Part shown: piece by piece, positions 9,689 through 21,252 of the stretch
Numbering within the stretch: the stretch's first letter is position 1
Layout of the letters: each line of letters begins with the position of its first letter
NCBI RefSeq assembly: GCF_963675165.1
Contig: NC_087379.1
Location: 3,622,763 to 3,686,762, forward strand
Direction: 5' to 3'
DNA from: Halichondria panicea
Taxonomy: Eukaryota; Porifera; Demospongiae; Suberitida; Halichondriidae
DNA length: 64,000 bases
Position numbers and translations under genes: made by a program
Notes under the pieces: generated by a model
Told to the model about the DNA's origin: nothing
Databases searched by the model: none
The model's input: the letters and a program-made list of their open reading frames with translations, nothing else

Positions 9689-11259
9689 AAGAAACAGGCT
9701 TAAGCTGTTAATTGGTGGGTATCATTAGAATGTAGAAAGGCTACTAAAGAGCTCTGTGCTTGTTAGAAATTGTTAGCATAGCTGTAGAGGACGTCAGGAC
9801 CACTCAAAGTTGAAGTAGAAACTGGAAGTCAAAAACCGCAGAGCTCAGGAAGACCGGAAGTTCAACCATGATTTTAATTAAAAAGGCACCTTGGCCATTA
9901 GACTGATTATGTAATTGCCTGTGTTGTTCATAGATGTCGAGAAGGATCTCTTGGCTAGTGAGAGTGACGTTTCCTCGGGTCGGTTCTCTCTCCTCTATAG
10001 TGCTCCCGAGGCCATCCTAGACAAAGAAGCATGGAAGCAGCTCTTAGTCCAACGTCCTCTTTGTAACACTGTAGTAGCAGTCGCTGTTGACGAAGCACAC
10101 TGTGTGTACAAGTGGTAAAAGTCATTTAAATACACATGTACATATACAGTGTTACTGTCAGTAGCCTTTAAGTTTTAATACACGCACACGTCAGAATAAT
10201 GTACATGTACATACACATAATTACATGTATTGTATATACCATGCATATACATACATGTACAATTTACGTTTAACGGGTACCATACATGTTCCTCTCAGTT
10301 GTGTACAATGATTTGCACAACTTACAGGAGTAAAGACTTTCGTCCTGCCTTTGATCGTATCCGTGACCTGCGAGCATTTGTGCCTCCCGATACACCATTT
10401 CTGGCTGCGACTGCCACTGTGACCAAGAGGATGAGGGACAATATTGTTCAGAAGCTTGGCATGGCAGGCTGCTATATGGTATCTGAGTCTCCCAACAAGC
10501 CCAACATCTGTTATGAGGTTGTACGTAAGACATCTATCGAGGAGGACTTTGCATTCGTTGTGGCAGACTTGTGAGAGAAGAACATCAAGGCTCGACGCAT
10601 AGTTGTCTACTGCCAGTCGTTAAACATGTGTGCGAGTTTGTACGAGCACTTCAAGTACACTCTCAAGGATGCTGGCTACTACCCTCCAGGAGCTGAACAG
10701 ATCAGTGACAACAGAATGTTCGGGATGTTTCACTCCTGTACTGACGAACACAACAAAGCAGTTATCATGGGGAGTCTTGGGAAGCCTGATGGTGTTGTCA
10801 GAGTTCTGTTTGCGACGATGGCTATTGGTATGGGGGTGGACTTCGAGAACTTGGACTTCATCATCCACTATGGTGCCCCTAGGTCATTGGAAGACTACTT
10901 TCAAGAGAGCGGCTGAGCTGGTAGAGATAATCAGCAGTCGTTGGCTCGAGTGTACTGGAGGCCAGTTGAAGCTCCTGTATATACCGATCTGACTATCTCA
11001 AGGAATTTGGAGTTACAAGCTGTGAGAGAGTATCTTGAGAACACGAAGTGTAGGAGATTCGTGCTGCTGAAGTATTTTGATTCAGCTGTTGCCTGGAACA
11101 TGGAGTCTCGTGACAAGAGGTGGTGCTGCGACAATTGTCGATCCGTTGCTAAGTGATGAAAATGATGGGGGTAAGTAATGTACAGGGTATTAGAATGTAC
11201 AGGGTATTAGAATTAGCTACATGTAGTAGTCAGAATCAGGCCTCAATACCATCATATTC

Positions 11260-11418
11260 AAAAATATCTGAGGCTTGTATATCATCAAGTCCGTACGTGG
11301 CACTATACACGTATACACGTCCGCATCCTCGGTGTCTGAGTCAAAAATATCTGAGGCTGGTATATCATCAAGTCCGTACGTGGCACCATACACGTCCTCA
11401 TCCTCGGTGTCTGAGTCA
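11260..11418. repeat. Direct duplication of about 80 bp in the acidic C-terminal coding region
   Basis: Two tandem copies beginning AAAAATATCTGAGGC occur at about 11260 and 11343. On the minus strand they encode a Ser/Asp/Glu-rich stretch (DSDTEDEDVYGA type), lengthening the acidic tail of the DUF6589-like protein. Confidence 0.8.
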
Positions 11419-11661
11419 ATTCTCATAGCGGTTTCGCTCCTTGTGTATTCTTTAGCCTTCCTCTTGATCCATGTGCTCATTTTTTTCTCTGTTTAATTGT
11501 TGCAGGGGGTCTGGGGAGAATTTAGGGAACATTCTGTGAGACCGGTTCACAATAACGCTGAGGACCTCAGCCTTCTGAAGCACAGCTACAACTGTCTTGA
11601 CGTCCTTCTCATCTGACCTCGTGCTGTGAGCTGTTGCTTCACGGTGGATGTTAGTCTGCTT

Positions 11662-11695
11662 GTCAAAGGCCATGGAGAGTCAAAGGCCATGGAGA
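11662..11695. repeat. 17-bp tandem duplication breaking the DUF6589-like frame
   Basis: GTCAAAGGCCATGGAGA is present twice in tandem. The minus-strand frame carrying SLHRISMAFD changes exactly here to the frame carrying KQTNIHREATAH. Confidence 0.85.
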
Positions 11696-12840
11696 TTCGA
11701 TGAAGAGACGATACGGATCGTGCTGCCCAAGTGCTGGCAGTCTTCGTAAAGTTGGCACCCATGTTCGAGATGATGTTCTTGTAAAGCTTGTTTATGTGCT
11801 CATTGTGGAGATCACATGGGATGTTCCGTCCTAGGCCGCCATGAGTGTTGATGAAGCGGCCCCAGGTCAGCTGATGAGAGAGGTATGGCTGGAGAGTGGC
11901 AAGTTGAAATTGAAGCCTAAGTGCCTCTAGTGCATATTTTGTCTTTTTCTCAGCATGAAAGTGGAGCATTAAAATCTTCCACAGCCTAATAACACGCTCA
12001 CCGTCTCCTTCTTTCCAGGCATCCACAAACAGCAGTACTAAGGAGGCGAAATGACATAGCACTCGAGCATACCCGTGCACTTTATCTCCACTGTCTATCA
12101 CAGACTCTCCAAGCAGCGCCTCAGGGATCACTGTGAACTCCTTCACCACTGTCTGGGCCACACTACTCAGCAGAGATTGGTTTACCTCTTTGTGTCCTAT
12201 GGTGTATGTTAATGTAAGTGTTATTTTATCGGTATGCTGTGTAAGCAATAATTATGTTACCTTCAATGTCAAATTCCTTACAGCCTGCTGTCACTATGTG
12301 CCCCTTGAAGACTTTGAGGAAGGCAGCTTGACATGTGTGCATGTCATTCTTCGGTTTCTTCGCCTTGGAGCATCCAATGCGAGCAAAAAGACTGCTGAGA
12401 GTGCCGTAATCTTCTTGGCTGTCCTTGTGCAGCTTCTGCCAGATGAGCTACATGTAAAAAGGTAACATATATAATATGCTTGCGTGCTTCATGTACATTG
12501 TACATATCTGGAGTGCATGAATACACTCCTGTTAGTATATACACTGGCATATAATACTGTACACACGAAGTCAATTAAGTTACTGTAATTATATGTATTA
12601 TGGTGGGCTTTTAATAATAATTTATCACATGTACTTTAAACTTACAATCATAAAGTTCATCACACAATGCCAGCCATCAATGCATGGCTCAAGTTGTTCA
12701 ATCCTCCCTCCAGGAGTATTGGAGCACTGCACATGACGTTTGGCACCCTGCTCTCGCTCACATGTGAGGTGATCACCCCCAGACAGGGCCGTGTGCTTGT
12801 GGTCTGATCCCAGGTACGACACCATTGTTCTCATTATTTC

Positions 12841-12868
12841 TATCATTTCACTACTATCATTTCACTAC
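12841..12868. repeat. 14-bp tandem duplication
   Basis: TATCATTTCACTAC is repeated once in tandem, in intron or noncoding sequence of the DUF6589-like locus. Confidence 0.85.
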
Positions 12869-13359
12869 TCACATTCTCATTGTTGTGCAGTACATCCAAT
12901 ACAACCACCTCTGACCTTACTGCCATCTCTTCACTGTATTGATGTGGGATGTGCTTAGTGACCAACCTCTTCTTCTCAAGGCCCTTAATGTAATCGCACA
13001 GTATTCGACTGACCAACAATGATGTCTTCTTTGGATGGCAGGAAGCATAGAACGAGACAAATCAGCGATAGGAGCAGGAGGAGGTGAGACACGGGCCTTG
13101 ACAGCAAATATACTAAACATATGCATGAGCTTCCCATGATGGTCACTTGCAATGTCTCGTACATTGACTTGCTTGTCGACATTGTCCCCCACGAACTTCA
13201 CAAATGCCCCGTCCTTTAACCACTTATCAAGCACTTTAGTGTGACCTTTACTGATCATATTCACACGCTTCAGTATTGCGTTGTAACTGAGGGTCACGTT
13301 GATGTGGTTGAGCCTAGTTCAAGCCTAGAAATTAACAATAATAATAATATTTTTTTATC

Positions 13360-13590
13360 AGGCTGCATTGAGGGGGGTATTTTTCTCACCCCCCCGGGCC
13401 CCCTAGGATACATTAGTATAGGCATTTGTACTGCTACAATGTATAGTTCTAATGACTTGTGCACCAGAATTGACCAAAGGCCTAATTTTTACAGGGGAGC
13501 ATGCCCCCCTCGGACCTCCCTATTATAAATCACACACAATCACAATCACAAATCACACACAATCACACACAATCACACACAGACCTTCTT
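13360..13590. repeat. G/C-run repeat and CACACAAT simple repeat
   Basis: 13370-13512 holds long C and G runs (a GGGG...CCCCCCCGGGCCCCC arrangement, then CATGCCCCCCTCGG), and 13529-13580 is a short array of AATCACACAC. A similar G/C-run motif occurs at about 42550-42625. The block lies between exons of the DUF6589-like gene and probably marks a dispersed repeat. Confidence 0.5.
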
Positions 13591-13970
13591 CTGGATGTGA
13601 GTAGAAAAGAGGGCACTCGACAGATAGGATTGAACCCCACACATCGTTTTGTTGCGTTCCTTCAAGAGGATAGCCACCGCTGTGCTTAGTCCTGGGAACT
13701 GTCGCTCTCCCTTCTTCAGCTTGTTCCTCTTGGACGAGTGGGTGATATCACAATCATGATAGCACAATCAATAATGTGGTGGAGAGTTGGTGCTTTGGTC
13801 TCAAGCTCAGTGACTGTTTGTCTCCAGGAAAAGCTTTCTGCTTGCTCAATGGTCATGGACCGGAACAGTGACACAGGTTGTGAACTTTTGCTGCACAACG
13901 AGGCACACTCATCATCTACTATTCTCGAGATACAGCTTCGTCCCTGAGCTGAGGGTATGAGAAAACAGCC

Positions 13971-15633
13971 CTACAAATTGACTGCAGGTTCCCCCCTGTC
14001 AGTGCCTTTGCAATCTTCTCAAGCTCTGGACGAATGGATACTGTACATATCGCCCTCTTGCTTGGTGAGTACACCGATATCTGTAATAGCACACATTTAT
14101 ATAATTATTTTAGCTATACTTACTACATGTACGTGCGTGTACCTTGACTGACTTCATGTCAGTAGCAGTGGTATTGGTACTCTGGGGAGTGCACTGCATT
14201 CCAGCTATAAACAAAAAATTCTCATTGTGATACAGGACATTTTTTAACTCTACGTATAAGTGAATATGAGTCCCACCCTTGAATCCCAGCCTTAATTTAC
14301 ATGACCCAAAGGGATTACCGAGTATACTAAAAATTATAACACTAAACACTCTGCAGATATACCATTGGGTTGCTGAGTATTGGCAGTCTGGCGAGAACTC
14401 TCAACACGAGTAGCTGGAGGAACGTTGCTCATGTCTCTCAAAGACGCACCACTGCACCACTCCGATCAGTCACTATGATGATCGAAATCACTATGTTTCA
14501 CTGTACTGATAACAAATATATTATCTTACTCTCGTCCTGGACACGGAAACAGAGCCTCCTACCAGACGCTCCAACAGTCTGCCGCTTTGCTGTTGGTCTG
14601 ACTTGTTGTGTGTGTGGAGATACTCCAACCCCACTAGTGTCCTTGGATCTCTTTCTTGAAGCGTGAGTGCTCTTGGGGCGAACATTTATAGTAGAATATT
14701 TAGTAGACGCGGCTTCTGACCGAGTATAATAAAGTATCAGTATTAAATGAAGGAATTATTAAAGAGATCATAATAAACGAGATCATTGGTCAGGAATTGT
14801 ACATGCTGTAACTCACGTACACGGGGTGCTGGAGACAATCAGAAACCAATCAGAAACAATGACGAATCACCAGAGTTAATGACATGTTGGTTTTTGATCG
14901 GTGCGTATTGACAAAACAATATTTAGCAGCTAGAAAAATTTAGACCACAAATATACCGTCACCAGCTGCGAAATCCCAAATCCTACAACGTTGAGCACTT
15001 GCAGAGTGACGTCCATCTGGGTGACAATTGCCATTTCCTCGCTAGTCTTTGCACTTGATAAATACAAAGATAAAGGATAAAGTATCTGTCAGACCTGTTT
15101 CAACACAAACTTGCGTCAGCCTCCATACAACCTCCATACAACCAGAAACATACAACCAGAAACAAGCTGTGTGCAACCTCGAGCTTCAACTGAACACACA
15201 GGGCAAAGGTGGTAATCTGGTTGCTTGCGAAATCATGGAATACTGTAGTGTAAATTTGACGCGTCACGCCGGCTGTCCTCAAGACTCACTTGCAGATGTG
15301 TCAGATATGACTACTACACTCTATAACTCTCTGCCGTGGTAAATCATCAAAGCGATCGGATCGTTTACCATTTCAACATGCCGAAAGAGTGGGACTAGTC
15401 TTCTCCAGACAACACATACATCCACACAACACATACACCCACTAATGAAACGTAAATCCAGTGCATTCCATTGTTGCTGGTTCATGCTGGTTCATGCTAG
15501 ATGTGGATAGTTGAAGAGTAGAGTGCACTGGAGTGGTAAGTATGTGGTAGAGCTAGCTGGAGTCGGGGTGTTTCCAGTGTGAGCAGATTGTCCTAGAATA
15601 GATTGTCCTAGAATACAAGAGGTAATGGCCAAC
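13971..15633. other. Noncoding stretch, possible upstream part of the DUF6589-like gene
   Basis: Short open frames are present on both strands but none has a recognisable motif. On the minus strand 14560-14660 reads as a Ser/Thr/Arg-rich segment that could be an N-terminal exon of the DUF6589-like gene. Short duplications continue (15119-15165 around CCATACAACC, and 15586-15615 with a 15-bp unit). Confidence 0.4.
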
Positions 15634-15634
15634 A

Positions 15635-15804
15635 AGTTATTAAACTTACAGAATCAACGATCTTCAAGAGACGCACATATAAGGCTCCTTGACCTGCCAG
15701 ACTTTTCACTGCGCAGTAGTTATTAAACTTACAGAATCAACTTCACAATGACAGTGAGAGACGCAGTGAGAGACGCACATATAAGGCTGCCAGACTTTTC
15801 ACTG
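15635..15804. repeat. Direct tandem duplication of about 84 bp
   Basis: Copy 1 starts at 15636 and copy 2 at 15719. Both begin GTTATTAAACTTACAGAATC and end in GCCAGACTTTTCACTGCG, with small internal differences. Copy 2 itself contains a nested short duplication (GTGAGAGACGCA). Confidence 0.8.
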
Positions 15805-16239
15805 CGTGTCCCCGAACAGTAGTGCGACACTTCAAAATCACCAATTGAACACATTCATTCCATCAACGTCAGAGCAGTAGTACAATTTTTACGCCCATTT
15901 ACGTGGTTACTTACAGTGTCATCGATTTGTGGTTAGCAGCTTGTGATGTCATCAAAACGGTAGAAAATAGTAAAATATGTATTTTTCCAACAACGGAAGT
16001 TTAAATGTAGCCCATTTATTTTTAAACTTACTTTTAAAGCTAAGCTATAAAATTTTCAGAAAGAAGATACTAACCAAAAGTGTACCTAAAAACCGGTAAA
16101 TCATGAATTGTGAACATTTGTAAGACCCATAAAGGGATGGCCAGGAATTGTGTGATAAAACTTAGCTGTTTAAGGTTAGTGTTTTATTACTCTAACCGAT
16201 TACCCACTATAACAATTTGACAATTTGCTGTTGTTCTTT

Positions 16240-17151
16240 AACCGTCATTCTTTAACCGTCACGGGCCACGATCGTTGCCCGCAATAGTGACTTTTTTTGC
16301 GAAATTCTAATTCTGCGATACTTAGGAAGAGGCTCGAACTACGCACATCCCTGTATAGGGGAAGAGCTGTAGAATCACGTGCAATTTAGTCTAGAATTTT
16401 CCAAGCCACGTTGCTATGTTAAATTTCATTAGCATCTTACCGCACGAAGTTTATAGCTATGGCTAGATTGTTTACTTGTGCTGATGTGCTTGAACAGCTT
16501 GAGGACAGCAATGGGCGATGTCTCCTCTGGTGATGACAGTGCCTATGAAGGAGAGGGCATAGTAGGATACCTCCCAAAGGCTCAGCTTTATGCCAGACGC
16601 TGATGAACTGTCTGGGACTGAGGACATGCATGACATGGACCTAGACTATGGACCAGGACGGTGAAAGACCAGGAGAGGGCTCACTGTGTGACTCTGGCAA
16701 GTAGTATAGTATAGCTAGAATATCAGTAGTGTAAGTATAGTATAGCTAAAATAGAATTAGCAGTAATGAACAGTCTTTATGTGAGCTTGTAAATTTCATA
16801 GATCGTTCACCGATATAGTACGTATTGTACTTCAAATTGATTATATATCTTAGCACTGTATTGTTACATTCATATGATGTGAAAATCAAGCTTTGTCAAG
16901 CCTTTATCAAGCCTTTATACCATATGATAGGCTGATCCACAAAAAAAAATTTTTGGATTTTATCTTACCGCTGGCCGAGCATTTAAAATGATAAAAACGG
17001 GTGAGCGTAATAACCGTGGTTGTTACCATTTTATTCGTTGTTGTATGGGCATTCTATTGGTATATGGTTGCTGGGCATTTTATTGCTCTGGAAACCCGAT
17101 AGAGACATTTCACTTCACTGTTAATTAAGAATCCGACGGTTAAAGGGTTAA
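16240..17151 (+). mobile_element. Possible decayed piggyBac-like element
   Basis: The right edge reads GACGGTTAAAGGG followed by TTAA (17148-17151), and the left edge contains CTTTAACCGTC (16250-16260). Only about 11 bp match as inverted termini, and no TTAA is present at the left. Between them, 16458-16530 and 16510-16600 encode in two frames MARLFTCADVLEQLEDSNG and SSGDDSAYEGEGIVGYLP, which resembles the acidic N-terminus of piggyBac transposases. No catalytic region remains. This is a tentative assignment. Confidence 0.3.
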
Positions 17152-17935
17152 TCACCACCACCTTAATTATGTTTCCATGTAAAAAATTTTAGATATGTTG
17201 TAGTTCTGTCATTCATCTACACACGGGTATCAACACCACCATTTCTTAGAAATGCTCCAATCAAAAGATATTTACAACTAAAAGATATTTACAACTACTC
17301 ACACATTTGTGGTAATCTACTCTCTAGACTAAATGAACTGAGCTATGAATAGATTGAATGCAGTTTTTGCTCGTCCTATGCCCTTGGTTAAAACCAAACA
17401 GTGCAGACGCAACAATTTACCACAGTACACACCTTTGAACGACAAGCAGATCTAACAGTAGCCATGGACACGAGTCCAAGTTCCAGGAGATTTCTGCGTG
17501 CTGTTTGTTCCCAGATGTGTTGTAATCATCATTTTCTACATGCAGGTGTATGTGGTTCTCACCTCTGTTAGATTACCTTCTCCTTCTCCTTCTCCACAAA
17601 CTTGTCCACAATAGATGCCCACCATCTGTACAATACACTGTACTCAGCTACAGCTACACACAGTCATTGCAAAATTAATATGAGCTGGCCTGTGTTAGTT
17701 GAAACGTGGTAGTCAGCAAACCGCGCTACGTTATTGGAGTGGGTATTGGAGTGGGTAATGGCCGTTTAATACAAGCCGACCAGAAAGAGGTTTATAAGCC
17801 ACGCTCCTTCACGGGTCTGATTGAAACGTGATTGAAACGTCACCATAAACCCACTTTAAACCACACCAAACCACACCCACATGATACTGTGATGGTAGTT
17901 AAAGGGGTAGTCACCAGATCTGAGTGCGTCTCAGC
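17152..17935. other. Noncoding stretch with tandem duplications
   Basis: No gene is seen. It contains a 17-bp duplication at 17264-17297 (AAAGATATTTACAACTA) and others near 17735 and 17820. Positions 17780-17895 share words in inverted orientation with 2160-2230 and could be the edge of an LTR or other dispersed repeat. Confidence 0.5.
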
Positions 17936-18235
17936 TAGGCTGGCTGCGAGCACTCCAAATTCGCACGTCTTTCTGAGGTCGGTCACATCAGATTGTTGGT
18001 TGCCTATCCCAAGTGACGTTGGTATGTTGGTATGCAATGATTTTTTCCAGCACTTCGTCCAACTTCTTGTCGTCGCCTGGGGTTGCAAAACTGAACGTGT
18101 TGAAAACCTCTAGGGCATATGGATGTAGGAGAGTAGCAGTTTGTACTTCATCTGTTTTTTTGTTTTTGCCCATGTATAGTTCAAACCGTTGCTTCCACTT
18201 GCGCCAGTTGTCGCCTTGTAGATTTCTGGAACGAT
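17936..18235 (-). pseudogene. LTR-retrotransposon gag-like fragment
   Basis: The minus strand encodes NWRKWKQRFELYMG and then LLHPYALEVFNTFSF (within 18299-17988), a pattern typical of the N-terminal gag-like region of metazoan Ty3/gypsy-type polyproteins. In another frame DVTDLRKTCEFGVLA follows (about 18000-17930), as expected a little downstream in the same region. Frames are broken and no protease, reverse transcriptase or integrase was found. This is an old, truncated copy. Confidence 0.5.
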
Positions 18236-18785
18236 CCATCTCTGACACCATGTAAAGTATTGTATCTCTTAGTGGAACACAAATCATAAGATAAGCCATG
18301 TGCCTGATCCATGATAAGATACAATAATAATAATACTACAGGTAATGTGTAATGTTACAAGGACCATTGCTCCTGTGCAGAGAAGTAGACATTCTAACGT
18401 GTACATATTAAATTTATCGTATTAAACAGGTTGTAGTGTCATGATCCTGTTCGAGCTGATGATAGCTCACATTCTTCACTTGATCCACCACATAAAGAAA
18501 TGACTTGATAGACTTGATAGAACCACACAAAAATATCTAACCTTGAATAAGCTCTTCACTTGTTCTTCTGTCTTCAGAATAAGCTTCAGCAATAATGATA
18601 AACGGGATACTAACGGTTCATACACAAACGAGAATATACTACTAGCTAGAATTGGGCTAATTGGTTGACGCATGCGCAGACAACTAGTACCAGGCCTGCC
18701 TAACCGTTATAAAAGCTGTGGTATATGTAGGGGGTTATGTTAGGTGTTGAAAAGTTACTAGCAAACATAAGTGTTATGGTAATTG

Positions 18786-19321
18786 TGTGTAGTGTGCGTG
18801 TGCCCCCTGTTTGTCCGTCTGCATGTGTGTGAGTGTGTGCGTTGTGTGTGCCCCTGTGTTGTGTGCCGTGTGTGAGTGCGTGTGTGTGAGTGTGTGTATG
18901 TGTGTGTCCCCTGTGTGTGTGCCGTGCATGTGTGTGTGTGTGTGTCTGTCTGTGTGTGTGTGTGTGTGCGTGTGTGTGTGTGTGCGTGCGCGCGCATGTG
19001 AGTGTGGGTGTGTGTGTGAGTGTGAGTGAGTGTGAGTGCGTGTGTGTGAGAGTGTGTGTATGTGTGTGTGTGTGTATGTGTGTGTGTATGTGCCGTGCGT
19101 GTGTGTGTGTGTGTGTGTGCGTGCGCGCGCGTGTGAGTGTGTGGTGTGTGTGTGTGTGTACGTGCGCGCGCGTGTGAGTGTGTGGTGTGTGTGTGTGTGT
19201 ACGTGCGTGTGAGTGTGTGAGTGTAAGTGTGTGTGTGTGTGCCGTGCGTGTGTGTGCCTCTGTGTGTGTGTGTGTGTGTCTCTGTGTGTGTGTGCGTGTG
19301 CGTGTCCCTGTGTGTGTGTGC

Positions 19322-19363
<42 letters not shown>

Positions 19364-19757
19364 TGTGTGTGTGTGTGTGTGCCCCTGTGTGTGTGTGTGT
19401 GTGCGTGGTGTGTGTGTGTGAGTGTGAGGTGTGCCGGGTGTGTGTGTGTGTGCCCCTGTGTGTGTGTGTGTGTGTGTGTCCCTGTGTGTGTGCGTGTGTG
19501 TGCGTGTGAGTGTGAGTGTGTGTGTGTGCCGTGCGTGTGTGGTGTGTGTGTGAGTGTGAGTGTGTGTGTGTGCCGTGCGTGTGTGTGTGTCCCTGTGTGT
19601 GTGTGGTGTGTGTGCCCCCTGTGTTGTGTGCCCCGTGTGTGTGTGTGTGGTGTGTGTGCCCCCTGTGTTGTGTGCCCCGTGTGTGTGTGTGTGTGCATGC
19701 GCTTGCGCGTGTATGTGACCCTGTGTTGTGTGAGTGTGTCCCCCCTGAGTGTGCGTG

Positions 19758-19789
<32 letters not shown>

Positions 19790-20198
19790 GCCCTTGTGTG
19801 TGAAACCCTGTGTTGTGTGCCCCGTGTAAGTGCGTGTGTGGTGTGCGTGTGTCCCCCCTGAGTGTGCGTGTGTGTGTGTGTGCTGTGTGGGTGTGTGTGT
19901 GGCCCTTGTGTGTGATGTTTCTGTGTGCCTGTGTTTGTGGTGTGCCTGTGTTTGTGCCCCGTGTAAGTGTGTGTGGTGTGCGTGTGAGTGTGTGTGTGGC
20001 CCTTGTGTGTGATGTTTCTATGTTTCTGTGTGCCTGTGTTTGTGCCCTGTGTAAGTGTGTGTGTGGTGTGCGTGTGAGTGTGTCCCCCCTGAGTGTGCGT
20101 GTGTGTGATGTTTCTGTGTGTGCCCCGTGTGTGTGTGTGCATGCGCTTGCGCGTGTATGTGACCCTGTGTTGTGTGCGTGTGAGTGTGTCCCCCCCGA

Positions 20199-20231
<33 letters not shown>

Positions 20232-20533
20232 GCTGTGGCCCTTGTGTGTGAAACCCTGTGTTGTGTGCCCCGTGTAAGTGCGTGTGTGGTGTGCGTGTGC
20301 TGTGTGGGTGTGTGTGTGGCCCTTGTGTGTGATGTTTCTGTGTGCCTGTGTTTGTGCCCCGTGTAACCCGTGTAAGTGTGTGTGTGGTGTGCGTGTGTGT
20401 GGTGTGCGTGTGTGCGTGTGAGTGTGTGTGCTGTGTGGGTGTGTGTGTGGCCCGGCCCTTGTGTGTGATGTTTCTGTGTGTGCGTGTGTGTGCCCCCTGT
20501 GTTGTGTGCCCCGTGTAAGTGTGTGTGTGGGGT
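18786..20533. repeat. GT-rich satellite of about 1.75 kb
   Basis: Almost pure TG/CG/AG dinucleotide sequence on the plus strand, with higher-order words that recur (GTGTGATGTTTCTGTGTG, CCCCTGTGTTGTGTGCCCCG, GTGTCCCCCCTGAGTGTGCG). Later parts (19600-20530) show irregular higher-order units of about 100-250 bp. Alternating purine-pyrimidine runs such as GTGCGTGCGCGCGCATGTG favour Z-DNA. Long open frames on both strands are Cys/Val or His/Thr repeats and are not genes. Confidence 0.95.
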
Positions 20534-21252
20534 AGTGTACAGCAATATACATTTTTGTAGACTTGATATGTACATCATAGTTTACAGAGATATACAAATA
20601 GGGTTAGTTTACATGCAAGTAAACTGTGGCACGAAGACTACAAGGTAGATTCCCAAACAGTAAACTTGTTATTTGATGTACATGATTGTAAACTGGGCAC
20701 ATCTAGTTTACAGCAAGTTTTCAGCAAGTTTACAATGCAAATGAATTGGTGACTTTCACTGGGTGTTTTACATTTATCTATAATTATGTGTATAGTTACG
20801 TATGCGTCTGCGCTTGATGAATTGTTTACGACAAAAAGTATATACACAGGGAAAATATTGAAATTTCCTGCTACAGTGCTGCTACAGTGCAGCCCTTAAG
20901 ATCTGCGCATTTCCTGAAAAATGGCAGGTGTCCTGCAAGTGTCCTGCAACCTACTTACAAAGGATAGTGCAACGTTTCCTTTCCTGAAGAAGTTCAGGAC
21001 ATGTGTACGATTCATATAGGAAAGTCTACAGGAAATGTTGTACTATCCTGAAAGTATAGGAAATTTAGATATTTTTCCTGTGATAAAGATGATCAATGAT
21101 CTACATGGATTAACATTATAAAAATTAACTGAGATAATGAGAGCTACTTTTGTTGCTTGTGGCAGGTAGCATTCACAATCTTTTAGTCCAATCTGGGTGT
21201 GGCGAAAATTGCATGCTGGTAATTCATTCACAAAAGAATCGTATATATCAAA
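20534..21252. other. AGTTTACA-rich flank and noncoding sequence
   Basis: 20560-20735 contains many AGTTTACA or GTAAACT words and the motif TGTACATCATAGT, which also occurs beside the second GT block (about 29231-29243). 20860-21070 is rich in TTCCTG repeats. No gene is seen. Confidence 0.6.

Larger units (their letters stand above)
3227..11156 (+). pseudogene. RecQ-like DNA helicase pseudogene (three exons, interrupted)
   Basis: RecQ-family helicases unwind DNA with ATP hydrolysis. Exon 1 (3227-3556) carries motif I PTGYGKS (about 3362-3382) and a motif resembling LSPLVSLMVDQ, with a frameshift near 3455-3460. Exon 2 (9934-10114) carries the DEAH box (10089-10100). Exon 3 (10328-11156) carries a motif III-like AATAT and the block VLFATMAIGMGVD, followed by QESG.AGRD. 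Exon junctions fit in phase (1, then 2) with GT-AG borders at 3557/9933 and 10115/10327. Two in-frame TGA stops (10572-10574 and 10914-10916) interrupt exon 3. The second falls where RecQ proteins have the Arg of QESGRAGR, consistent with CGA to TGA decay. Intron 1 is about 6.4 kb and contains a large minus-strand ORF. I see no HRDC domain. The family call is firm; host gene versus transposon passenger is open. Confidence 0.85.
11217..13970 (-). pseudogene. DUF6589-like gene, several exons, frame-broken
   Basis: Minus-strand segments in order are as follows. 13898-13716 carries SWRQTVTELETKAPTL. 13767-13573 carries RQFPGLSTAVAILLKERNK. 13297-12917 carries FVKFVGDNVDKQV and SDHHGKLMHMFS. 12248-11586 carries HQLTWGRFINTHGG and then DLHNEHINK (plus-strand about 11786-11815). 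The last segment is 11480-11217. This matches, from memory, the DUF6589 family that is multicopy in invertebrate genomes and suspected to be transposon-derived. The Asp in DNVDK and the H..NEH block are candidate active-site residues (inference). Breaks include a shift near 13750, a 17-bp tandem duplication at 11662-11695 and a shift in an A-run near 11484. The acidic C-terminus contains an internal duplication. The gene is convergent with the RecQ pseudogene, which ends 60 bp away. Confidence 0.7.

Noticed and set aside
18774-20597. Very long minus-strand open frames (480 and 607 codons) of His-Thr repeats, and plus-strand Cys-Val frames
   Set aside because: They only translate the GT-rich satellite, which lacks stops because of its composition. 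There is no start context, no domain and the composition is that of a dinucleotide repeat.
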